This document shows, in pieces, positions 18,001 through 24,366 of a stretch of DNA of 64,000 nucleotides. Source of the DNA: Betaproteobacteria bacterium Ga0077526 (lineage in GTDB: Bacteria > Pseudomonadota > Gammaproteobacteria > Burkholderiales > Ga0077523); NCBI GenBank assembly GCA_001464765.1, contig LNDV01000027.1, forward strand, positions 113,271 to 177,270, given 5' to 3'. The position numbers and the translations under genes were made by a program. Within the stretch, counting starts at the first letter, position 1, and each line of letters opens with the position of its first letter. The notes beneath the pieces were generated by a model. It was not told where the DNA came from, made no database searches, and saw only the letters and a list, made by a program, of their open reading frames with translations.

Positions 18001-19242
18001 CCGGCTCTCGTGGTGGCGCCCACTTCGGTTTGCGGCAACTGGATGGACGAGGGGCGCCGCTTCGCGCCGAGTTTGCGGCTCGTCGCGTTCGGAGAGAGCG
18101 AGGGCGCGCGCGAGACGCAGATTGCCGACGCCGGCCCCATGGACGTGATTGTCGTGTCCTACACGATGCTGCTCCAGGCGCAGAGCGCATTTCAGGGCAG
18201 GCGCTGGCACACGGTCATCGCCGACGAGGCGCAGGCCATCAAGAACGCTGCGGCCAAGCGATCGCTCGCCATGTTTGAGCTCGAGGCAGACTTCCGCCTC
18301 GCATTGTCCGGCACGCCCGTCGAGAATCGGCTCGCCGAGCTCTGGTCGATCATGCGGTTCGTGAATCCGGGCCTGCTGGGCTCGCTCACGCGCTTCAACG
18401 AACGCTTCGCGGGCCCCATCGAACGCAGCCGGGACCGCGAGGCGCAGCAGGTACTGAAGCGTCTCATCGGCCCCTTCGTGCTGCGCAGGACGAAAGCCCA
18501 GGTCCTCAAGGAACTGCCGGCACGTACGGAACTCGTGGTCACCGTGACGCCCGAGCCGACCGAGGCCGCGTTCTACGAGGCCATCCGTCGGGAGGCCGTG
18601 GCCGAAGTGGATCAGAACCTCGAGGATGCCACCTCGGGTCAGGCTCGCTTCAACATCCTCGCGCAGCTCACGCGGCTGCGTCGCGCCGCGTGCGATCCCC
18701 GGCTCATGTCCGGCGCGTTCCCGGCGCCCAGTGCCAAGGTCCAGGCGTTCGCGCGGCTCTGCGCCGATCTCGTCGCCAATCATCACAAGGCGCTGGTGTT
18801 CAGCCAGTTCGTGGACTTCCTGCATCTGCTCAAGGTGGTGCTCGATCAGGAGGGCATCGCCTACCAGTATCTGGACGGCTCCACGCCCGCGGCCGAGCGC
18901 ACGCGCCGCGTGAACGCCTTCCAGTCCGGCGAGGGCGATCTGTTCCTCATCAGTCTCAAGGCCGGCGGCTTCGGCCTCAATCTCACGGCAGCCGACTACG
19001 TGGTCATCACCGATCCCTGGTGGAATCCGGCGGCGGAGGATCAGGCCATGGGACGCGCGCACCGCATCGGGCAGTTGCGGCCCGTGACGGTGTATCGTCT
19101 GGTGACGGCAGGCACGGTCGAGGAGCGCATCGTCGCCCTGCACCAGGACAAGCGCGCGCTGGCCGAAGGCATCCTGGAAGACGGCGAGGTGGCCGTGCTG
19201 CCCTCGACCGACGATCTGGTGGCATTGATCCGCGGCGACTGA
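15058..19242 (+). CDS. Very large SNF2-family DNA-dependent ATPase
   Basis: A protein of up to 1394 residues. The C-terminal third is a complete SNF2 motor: YQEDGFVWASRL, Walker A DDMGLGKT near 960, Walker B DEAQ near 1054, LSGTPVENRLAELWSI, FVLRRTKAQVLKELP, then the helicase C domain with FSQFVDFL, SLKAGGFGLNLT and GRAHRIGQ. The first ~900 residues are not recognised; they look globular and rich in Leu/Arg/Ala. The start is uncertain: TTG 15058 is the first in-frame candidate, with a possible -10 TACAAT at 15013-15018 but no good Shine-Dalgarno; ATG 15127 is an alternative. It follows mrfB by 75 bp on the same strand, suggesting a functional link in DNA repair or remodelling. Confidence 0.85.
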   Translation: MSSRTSVPVAPPVLQPHWEPVAQMLALLWSYRPRTDVYAALGALRVKQPGGRAYTQEDVKLTLREMREANVLERDPQRDGFYRLARHVASAAYTKLLDTYPAGALLGVLNHLDSVPLDSNRAWWPLYDSHKTAAFLRLAVFTGWERERTAKLRELIGGRFDWHQIVHGAVVRAFDPVLFERVRPDVQWELVTPAFEFASFHWSAEAAPLCAWTLDRLDAHVSSMPGSLRLCVAEHLLLRGKGDRMPVALDGLPGGYAAALRACRLALLGQWSEAVTGFQAALKSLQVEAGQRKRLMAASIAWIYPMSLLALNDSKALETARRFCIAESGSRDPSLFDIWGPWVHVIRARLGETPLDPRLAGDRRAPDDLRRVFPDLWRLLAVAWVGIERFRVLGIDADVLRFAGTETKRLTAATGACGFAWLGSLAEDALATLQSREVTRPFFSRPAGELWRDVLAQLQALDAPVEAAAKSADQSRLVWVLTLGDAGDIEDIDLIEQKRGTRGWNKGKSIGFARLLGTTPLSRHDQKLASAVYRDPYDRRRGLLDRAAAVVALVGHPAVVFSDAPDQFVDLTEGTPELEVVREGDRYVLRVSPKPHEDIALASRYVGNYRDGDEEGLRHLTVVRDSPQRARVIRLSATQQRAAQLLAGRFSVPEAGRAELEQTLRALAGQFQVHADSAEAAKEVDAEVRLRAELAPVGDGLSLRLAVAPLGDAGPRLVPGVGRERVMAAIGGESVGTRRDLAREKAGLQAVLDALPFLEDDAGAVAACEWTVNEPEQALAMVEVLPGLDVVAGVDWPKGRSVRVATADTPQLQITVRKDREWFRLAGRVAVDESLVMDFEALLAASRGTSRFVPMGDGVYLALTQTLKRRLAEMATVVETDRHGSRVAPVSAAWLQEVLDGATLDADTGFREALERLQRAQAETHTVPTTLQAELRSYQEDGFVWASRLAAAGFGGCLADDMGLGKTLQALAVLLARGAGGPALVVAPTSVCGNWMDEGRRFAPSLRLVAFGESEGARETQIADAGPMDVIVVSYTMLLQAQSAFQGRRWHTVIADEAQAIKNAAAKRSLAMFELEADFRLALSGTPVENRLAELWSIMRFVNPGLLGSLTRFNERFAGPIERSRDREAQQVLKRLIGPFVLRRTKAQVLKELPARTELVVTVTPEPTEAAFYEAIRREAVAEVDQNLEDATSGQARFNILAQLTRLRRAACDPRLMSGAFPAPSAKVQAFARLCADLVANHHKALVFSQFVDFLHLLKVVLDQEGIAYQYLDGSTPAAERTRRVNAFQSGEGDLFLISLKAGGFGLNLTAADYVVITDPWWNPAAEDQAMGRAHRIGQLRPVTVYRLVTAGTVEERIVALHQDKRALAEGILEDGEVAVLPSTDDLVALIRGD

Positions 19243-19265
19243 CGACCGCGGGCACGGGAGGATGC

Positions 19266-20258
19266 ATGGATGAGTTTCAACGGGACGGCGCCGCGCGGCG
19301 CCGTCTGGGGAAGGCCGCGCTCGGCGGTCTGGCGCTCCTGCTCTCCGGCGTGCCGGTCCGGGCGCAGGAACTGCCCGATCAGATCCGCGTGATCGTGCCG
19401 CTCGCCACCGGCAGCAGCCTGGATGCCCGGGCGCGGGTGATCGTCGAGGCCATCGGCCGCCAGATCGGCCGACGTGTCATCGTCGAGAACCGGCCTGGCG
19501 CCGGTGGGACGCTCGGCACCCTGGCCGTGGCGCGTGCCAAGCCGGACGGCAGCACGCTGCTCTTCAACAACAACAGCCACGTCATCGCGCCGCACGTCTA
19601 TCCCGCTCCCGGGTACGACCCGCTCAAGGATTTCGCGTCCGTGATCCAGGCGTACGACACGGGGCTCGTGCTCGTGGTGCACCCCTCGCTGGGCACCAAG
19701 ACGCTGAAGGAACTCATCGCCGCCGCGGGGCGCGGTCAGGTCCCGACATACGCGTCGAGCGGCACAGGCGGCCTTCCGCATCTGGCGATGGAAATGCTGA
19801 AGGACGCCACCGGTATGGCACCGGCGCACGTGCCCTACAAGGGCGATGGTCCGGCGCTGGTCGATGTGCTGGCCGGACGCGTACCGGTGATGATCAGCGG
19901 CTATCCGGCGGCGTTGGCGCATGTGCAGTCGGGCAGCCTGCGTGCACTCGCGGTGACGAGCCGGCGACGCGCCTCGATGTTCGCGGACGCCCCGACCATG
20001 GCGGAGGCAGGCTATCCGGGGGCGACGGTCGACACCTGGGCCGGCTTCTACGTGCCCGCGAAGACGCCGAAGGCGATCGTCGATCGGCTGCACCGGGAGA
20101 TCGCTGCCGCCATGAAGCAGCCCCTGGTGCAGGAGCACTACATCGCGACCGGTGCCCAGGTCGCGACCGGCTCACCGGCCGAGTTCGCGGCGTTCACCGC
20201 AAAGGAATCCGAGCGCTACGGGAAACTCGTGCGGACGCTCAATCTGAAGCCGGAGTAG
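19266..20258 (+). CDS. Bug-family (TctC) tripartite tricarboxylate transporter receptor
   Basis: A 330-residue periplasmic solute-binding protein. The ATG at 19266 has GGGAGG a few bases upstream. The leader has three arginines and a hydrophobic core (RRRLGKAALGG ... ALLLSG) ending VRAQE. The family signatures are present: IRVIVPLATGSSLD, VENRPGAGGTLGT, NNNSHVIAPH, YDPLKDFA, SSGTGGLPHLAMEMLK, VPYKGDGPALVDVL and LAVTSRRR. Bug proteins bind small carboxylates and are far more numerous than their TctAB membrane partners in Burkholderiales; no tctA/tctB is nearby, so the ligand is unknown. It overlaps no neighbour and lies 23 bp after the SNF2 gene. Confidence 0.9.
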   Translation: MDEFQRDGAARRRLGKAALGGLALLLSGVPVRAQELPDQIRVIVPLATGSSLDARARVIVEAIGRQIGRRVIVENRPGAGGTLGTLAVARAKPDGSTLLFNNNSHVIAPHVYPAPGYDPLKDFASVIQAYDTGLVLVVHPSLGTKTLKELIAAAGRGQVPTYASSGTGGLPHLAMEMLKDATGMAPAHVPYKGDGPALVDVLAGRVPVMISGYPAALAHVQSGSLRALAVTSRRRASMFADAPTMAEAGYPGATVDTWAGFYVPAKTPKAIVDRLHREIAAAMKQPLVQEHYIATGAQVATGSPAEFAAFTAKESERYGKLVRTLNLKPE

Positions 20259-20300
20259 GGAAGGTCCGCACAACCCACGCGGATCGCGTGGCGGTCTCAA

Positions 20301-20367
20301 GCGGGCGATGGCAAGGCGGGCGATGGCAAGGCGGGCGATGGCAAGGCGGGCGATGGCAAGGCGGGCG
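20301..20367. repeat. Tandem repeat, 15-bp unit, four perfect copies
   Basis: The unit GCGGGCGATGGCAAG is repeated exactly four times (20301-20360) with a partial fifth unit to 20367. It lies in the intergenic region between the converging Bug and PEP-CTERM genes and directly abuts a hairpin. The unit length is a multiple of three, but no gene is supported here. Confidence 0.95.
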
Positions 20368-20398
20368 GCAGACACCGCCCGGGGAGGACGGTGTCTGC
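20368..20398. terminator. Strong hairpin between convergent Bug receptor and PEP-CTERM genes
   Basis: GCAGACACCG at 20368-20377 is the exact reverse complement of CGGTGTCTGC at 20389-20398, with an 11-base loop. It sits between two converging genes and probably works as a bidirectional terminator or mRNA 3'-end stabiliser. No long T-tract follows on either strand, so Rho-independent termination is not certain. Confidence 0.55.
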
Positions 20399-20420
20399 TG
20401 TACGGCAGGAACGACGCGGA

Positions 20421-21170
20421 TCAGCGCTGCTGACGGCGCATCGCAAAACCCACGGCCAGCAGGCCGGCGGCCAGCATGGCGTAGGTGGAGGGCTCGGGAA
20501 TGGCGACCACCTGCGTGAGATCGCCGCTGGTCACGAGGGCACCGCCGGCAACGACACCCGGGCCCTGCGCGGCGCTGAAGCCGAGGAAGTCCGAGATGTC
20601 GATGTTGGTGTCGCCGTTGTCGTAGGTGAACAGCAGCTTGCTGTACGAGTAGGTGGCGTCCGGACCGAGCGCACTCGCCCCGTTGCCGCCGAAGTTGATG
20701 GCGATATCGAACAGACCGCCGCTGCCGCCGGCGATACCGTCCTTCATGACCAGGATCGCCACGGGATCGGCACCCGGGAGCGGGAAGCCGATGTCGCCGG
20801 TCCACTCCAGCTTCAGCTTCGAGATGTCCTTGGCAGGATTGAAGTTGAAGTACAGCCAGTTGACAGAGTCGCCGCTGGCCATGGAACCGAGGCCGTCGAC
20901 GCCGCCCACGTTGGATCCGGCCGGGAAACCGAAACCGACCAGCTGTTCGTCGGTGAAAGGCGTGGCGTAGTCCGTCGGGGTCGTGGAGATCTGCAGTTCC
21001 ACCGTGTTCCGGACGCCGTTGAAGCCGGTGCCGGCGGTGAAGCCCAGATCGATGAAGCGGGCGTTGACGGCTCCCAGCGCCACGTCCTGGCGATCGATTT
21101 CGAGCGCCGAGGCTGCCATCGCCGAAGTCATCAGCGCAGTGCCCGCGAGGGTTGCGAGAGTTCGTTTCAC
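20421..21170 (-). CDS. PEP-CTERM sorting domain protein
   Basis: The GTG at 21170 is chosen as start because AAGGAGA lies just before it and a signal peptide follows (KRTLATLAGTALMTSAMA, cleavage near ASA). The open frame continues upstream to 21806 without coding character. The 249-residue secreted protein ends in a classical PEP-CTERM tripartite signal: IPEPSTYAMLAAGLLAVGF then RRQQR. Such proteins are processed by an exosortase (EpsH) and are linked to exopolysaccharide and floc formation in betaproteobacteria. The mature part (about residues 25-220) is acidic, Gly/Asp-rich and likely beta-structured; its function is unknown. No exosortase gene lies in the window. Confidence 0.9.
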   Translation of the reverse strand: MKRTLATLAGTALMTSAMAASALEIDRQDVALGAVNARFIDLGFTAGTGFNGVRNTVELQISTTPTDYATPFTDEQLVGFGFPAGSNVGGVDGLGSMASGDSVNWLYFNFNPAKDISKLKLEWTGDIGFPLPGADPVAILVMKDGIAGGSGGLFDIAINFGGNGASALGPDATYSYSKLLFTYDNGDTNIDISDFLGFSAAQGPGVVAGGALVTSGDLTQVVAIPEPSTYAMLAAGLLAVGFAMRRQQR

Positions 21171-21654
21171 GAGTACGTCTCCTTGTTTGTAGGTGAGTGT
21201 GCGACCGGCGAGGATTCCGAACCGCCGGAGAGCGGGCCTGCGTCCCGGGCCGCACGAACCGGGACGTCCGTCGAGCGTCGTTTCACGATTCCCCTGCCGG
21301 CGCGGAGCCGTTGCGATTCCGTGCGCGAAAGACGACCGTTCTTCTCCACTCTCCGGCGATTCTGTCTTCGCGCACCGTGAAGTCCATTCCACATTTGTGC
21401 AGGGCGGAAACATCACCAGAACTCGCGAGTTCCATGGCGCGTGGACCGTCCGGAGGATCGTGTTTCGGACGTGCGCTGTCCGTGCCACTTTCGGACTACG
21501 CGGAAGGCCCCCATGTGGAGGATGACGGGGCCGTGGCAGAGTCCGGGAAACCGAATGCCGGACATCCGCGACCGCCCTCGCGCGAACCATCGGCGCGCCA
21601 CGCTGCCTATACTCGGGTAGCATCCCGCCTTCCTTCAGAAAGGATTTCCCCAAC
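21171..21654. other. 484-bp divergent intergenic region, PEP-CTERM / Tim44-like
   Basis: This gap separates the starts of the PEP-CTERM gene (minus) and the Tim44-like gene (plus). No gene is supported. It must hold both promoters. On the minus strand, TGGCAC (complement of 21483-21488) followed by GC 10 bases after the GG gives a weak sigma-54-like -24/-12 spacing, but the -12 box is GCGCA rather than TTGCA. TATACT at 21608-21613 is a possible -10 for the Tim44-like gene. Confidence 0.4.
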
Positions 21655-22668
21655 GTGAGCATTTCCCTGATCCGTCGTCTTGCCGTCTTCGTGTTCGCCG
21701 CCTTCGCCCTGACCGCCATGGTCGTCGTCGATGCCGAGGCCCGTCGCCTGGGTGGCGGTCGTTCCATCGGGCGCCAGTCGGACAACGTGAGCCAGCGCCA
21801 GGCCACTCCGCCCCAGAATTCACCGAGCCAGAATCAGGCGTCCCGCAACGATGCGGCGCCGCAACAGGGTGCTGCGGCCCAGCCGCCCCGCAACCGCTGG
21901 ATGGGCCCGATTGCAGGTCTGGCCGCCGGCCTGGGCATCGCCGCCCTCCTGTCGCATTTCGGCATGGGTGGCGCACTCGCCGAGATGATGGGTTCGTTCC
22001 TGCTCATCGCTCTGCTGGTGATGGCCGGCCTGTTCGTCTGGCGGATGATGCGCGGCGGCGCACGCCCGGCGGGCAACCGTCCTGCGTATGCCGGTGGCCC
22101 TGCCGGTGGTCGCGAATCTGCCGGAACGTTCGAACGAGAGCGTCCGGCCGTCGAGCCGATCCGCCCCTACACTGCGCCGACCGCCACCCGCGATGTGGCG
22201 CCCGGTACGCCCGTCAGCGTGACCGGTCATCCGCTGCCTTCCCTGAGTGGAGACACGGGTGCGGGTGCGGCAGCGCCAACCTGGACGATCCCGTCGGACT
22301 TCGACGTAGCCGGTTTCGTCCGCACTGCCAAGGTCCATTTCGTCCGGCTCCAGGCTGCCTGGGACGCCGGTGACCTCGACGACATCCGCGACTTCACGAC
22401 CCCCGAGATGTTCGCGGAGATCAAGATGGACTTCGCGGAGCGTGGTGAGGCTACCAATCGCACCGAAGTGGAAGCCCTCGAGGCGGAACTGCTCGGCGTC
22501 GACCAGCAGAGCGGTCACGCCGTGGCGAGCATTCGCTTCTCGGGTGCGCTCAAGGAGCATGCGGATCGTCCCGCCGAGCCCTTCGTCGAGGTGTGGAACC
22601 TCGTCAAGCCCCGCTCCGGTCGCGATGGCTGGCTCCTGGCAGGCATTCAGCAGGTCAGCGCTGACTGA
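21655..22668 (+). CDS. Tim44-like domain membrane protein
   Basis: A 337-residue protein starting at GTG with AGAAAGGA upstream. It has an N-terminal hydrophobic segment (AVFVFAAFALTAMVVV), a Gln/Asn/Pro-rich linker, two adjacent transmembrane stretches around 85-135 (IAGLAAGLGIAALLS, GSFLLIALLVMAGLFVW), then a soluble C-terminal Tim44-like fold from about 215 (VRTAKVHFVRLQAAWDAGDL, IRDFTTPEMFAEI, EALEAELLGVDQQ, FVEVWNLVKPRSGRDGWLL). Bacterial proteins of this type are common in betaproteobacteria; the mitochondrial relative tethers Hsp70 to the import channel, but the bacterial role is unproven. A terminator follows about 65 bp downstream. Confidence 0.87.
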   Translation: MSISLIRRLAVFVFAAFALTAMVVVDAEARRLGGGRSIGRQSDNVSQRQATPPQNSPSQNQASRNDAAPQQGAAAQPPRNRWMGPIAGLAAGLGIAALLSHFGMGGALAEMMGSFLLIALLVMAGLFVWRMMRGGARPAGNRPAYAGGPAGGRESAGTFERERPAVEPIRPYTAPTATRDVAPGTPVSVTGHPLPSLSGDTGAGAAAPTWTIPSDFDVAGFVRTAKVHFVRLQAAWDAGDLDDIRDFTTPEMFAEIKMDFAERGEATNRTEVEALEAELLGVDQQSGHAVASIRFSGALKEHADRPAEPFVEVWNLVKPRSGRDGWLLAGIQQVSAD

Positions 22669-22734
22669 CTTTTTCCAGGGAAGGACTGATCAAGTGGTGC
22701 GGCCGCTCCACTTTCGATCCGTCCTTCCCGACCG

Positions 22735-22761
22735 ACCGGCGGCCAGGACCGCCGGTTTTTT
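22735..22761 (+). terminator. Rho-independent terminator after Tim44-like gene
   Basis: ACCGGCGG (22735-22742) pairs perfectly with CCGCCGGT (22749-22756) across a 6-base loop, and a run of six T (22756-22761) follows. It lies between the Tim44-like and DUF2167 genes and separates their transcripts. Confidence 0.88.
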
Positions 22762-22830
22762 CTACCCGGCCTCCCGGCCGATGACCGATGATGACGTCGG
22801 TCGCCCGACCCCCCGTTCCGGAGAATCGCG

Positions 22831-23904
22831 ATGCAGACGATGACGGTCCCTGGTGTCCCTGTGTTCGTTCGCACGCTGATCGCGTGCTCCGTGATCGCCG
22901 CGGCAGGCGGCGTACACGCTCAACAGCAGCCCGCTGCACCCGCCGAGGCGCAGGCCCCGGCGGCCTCCCCGCAACCGCAGGACTCACCTCAGGCTCCCCC
23001 ACCCGGGCCGGCGCCCACCGCCGAGGGGCAGGCGGCGCCGGCCGATCAGGCGCAGGCGCCCGCTCAGGATCCGGCAGAAGCGAAAGCCCAGGCAGTGTTC
23101 GAGGCCGCGAGCGCCGCTTCCGTCCTCGGCCCGAAGGACGTTCCCCTCCGAGACCAGGCGACGCTGCATCTGCCTGCCGGCTTCCGCTACATCCCCCCCG
23201 CGGAAAGCGCGAATCTGCTGCGGCTGATGGGCAACAACCCGGGGTCCAACCTCATGGGTCTGGTGTTCCCCGCGGAGGAGAAGGAAGGCTCGGAGTGGTT
23301 CGTGGTGATCGAGTACGAGGACTCGGGCCACATCAAGGACGACGACGCCAAGGAATGGAATGCCGACGATCTGCTGAAGGGCCTCAAGGAAGGCACGGAA
23401 GCCCAGAACGAGGAGCGTCGGAAGATGGGCGTGCCGGAGATGGTCGTGCTGGGCTGGGTCGAACCGCCCCGCTACGACGAAGCCACGCACCGTCTCGTGT
23501 GGTCCGCGTCGACCAAGGGCAAGGCTGAGCCCGGTGACCAGCCGGCGGGCATCAACTACAACACCTACGCGCTCGGCCGCGAGGGCTACGTGAGCCTCAA
23601 CCTGGTCACGGCCTACGGGAACATCGCCGCGGACAAGCCGATCGCGCATCAGCTGCTCGCCGCGCTGGAATTCAACGAGGGTCGTCGCTACGCGGACTTC
23701 AACTCGTCCACCGACCGGCTTGCGGAATACGGTCTCGCCGCGCTCGTCGGCGGCGTCGCCGCTAAGAAGCTCGGCCTGCTCGCGGTTGCCGCGGCATTCC
23801 TGGCGAAGTTCGCGAAGGTGATCGGGATCGCGGCCATCGCGGCGCTCGGCATCGGCGCCAAGCTGTTCAAGGGCCGCAAGAAGAGCGGCGGCGACGGCGC
23901 CTGA
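22831..23904 (+). CDS. DUF2167 family membrane protein
   Basis: A 357-residue protein with a signal peptide (LIACSVIAAAGGVHAQ) and a long Pro/Ala/Gln-rich linker to about residue 85. The conserved DUF2167 domain follows: LRDQATLHLPAGFRYIP, GLVFPAE, WFVVIEYEDSGHIKDDDA, VLGWVEPPRYD, LVWSASTKG, INYNTYALGREGYVSLNLVT. The C-terminal part is a glycine/alanine-rich membrane segment ending in basic residues (FKGRKKSGG). The family is widespread and uncharacterised; its location is most likely the inner membrane with the main domain in the periplasm. It is convergent with the cytochrome c gene, 16 bp between stops. Confidence 0.88.
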   Translation: MQTMTVPGVPVFVRTLIACSVIAAAGGVHAQQQPAAPAEAQAPAASPQPQDSPQAPPPGPAPTAEGQAAPADQAQAPAQDPAEAKAQAVFEAASAASVLGPKDVPLRDQATLHLPAGFRYIPPAESANLLRLMGNNPGSNLMGLVFPAEEKEGSEWFVVIEYEDSGHIKDDDAKEWNADDLLKGLKEGTEAQNEERRKMGVPEMVVLGWVEPPRYDEATHRLVWSASTKGKAEPGDQPAGINYNTYALGREGYVSLNLVTAYGNIAADKPIAHQLLAALEFNEGRRYADFNSSTDRLAEYGLAALVGGVAAKKLGLLAVAAAFLAKFAKVIGIAAIAALGIGAKLFKGRKKSGGDGA

Positions 23905-23920
23905 CGGCGCCCCGGAGACG

Positions 23921-24277
23921 CTACTTCTTCGGTTCCTTCCGCTTGCGGTTCTCGTCCTTGATCCAGGTGATGATCTGCCAGATCTGCTCGTCGGTAATGT
24001 CTCCGGCAAAGCCGGACATCGCCGTGCCCGAGCGGCCGTTGCGGATCGTGTTGAAGATCATCTGATCCGTCGGCTTGCGCAGCCATTCGTCATCCGTGAG
24101 ATCGGGCCCCACCGCGCCGCGAGCGTTGTTGCCGTGACAGGCGATGCACCCGGTGCTGTTGTATAGCTTCTTGCCCGCCGCGATGTGCTCGGGCTCGGGT
24201 GTCAGGGGGTTGGTGAGTTCTTCGGCGTAAGCCGTGGTGATGCCCAGTACCAGCGCAAGAGAAAGCAGTCGTTTCAT
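23921..24277 (-). CDS. Class I cytochrome c, probable electron acceptor of the PQQ dehydrogenase
   Basis: The start is taken at ATG 24277, giving 118 residues with a clean signal peptide (MKRLLSLALVLGITTAYA). Heme is bound by CIACH at 44-48 and the likely axial methionine is Met87 in GTAMSGF. The fold (GKKLYNSTGCIACHG, VGPDLTDDEWL, ITDEQIWQIITWIK) is that of a small mono-heme periplasmic cytochrome. It lies 89 bp downstream of the PQQ dehydrogenase on the same strand, the usual position of a cytochrome cL / XoxG-like partner. A lysine-rich C-terminus (KRKEPKK) is notable. Confidence 0.88.
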   Translation of the reverse strand: MKRLLSLALVLGITTAYAEELTNPLTPEPEHIAAGKKLYNSTGCIACHGNNARGAVGPDLTDDEWLRKPTDQMIFNTIRNGRSGTAMSGFAGDITDEQIWQIITWIKDENRKRKEPKK

Positions 24278-24366
24278 TCGATATCGGGGTCGGTCTTCAG
24301 TGGATGGGCACGGAGCAGGCCGCGGCACGCCGCCGCCTGCTCCGTGTTCCGGTCAGCCCGGCAAGA

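Noticed and set aside
14776..19143. 1455-residue open frame on the minus strand opposite mrfB and the SNF2 gene
   Set aside because: It is a high-GC shadow of the plus-strand genes: composition is His/Arg/Glu/Gln-rich without any motif, and the opposite strand carries complete helicase motifs.
20301..20367. Short tandem repeats as a CRISPR remnant
   Set aside because: Units are directly adjacent with no spacers and no cas genes are present.
21483..21500. Sigma-54 promoter for the PEP-CTERM gene
   Set aside because: The -24 TGGCAC and GG-N10-GC spacing fit, but the -12 element is GCGCA rather than TTGCA and it lies about 310 bp upstream; chance match likely.
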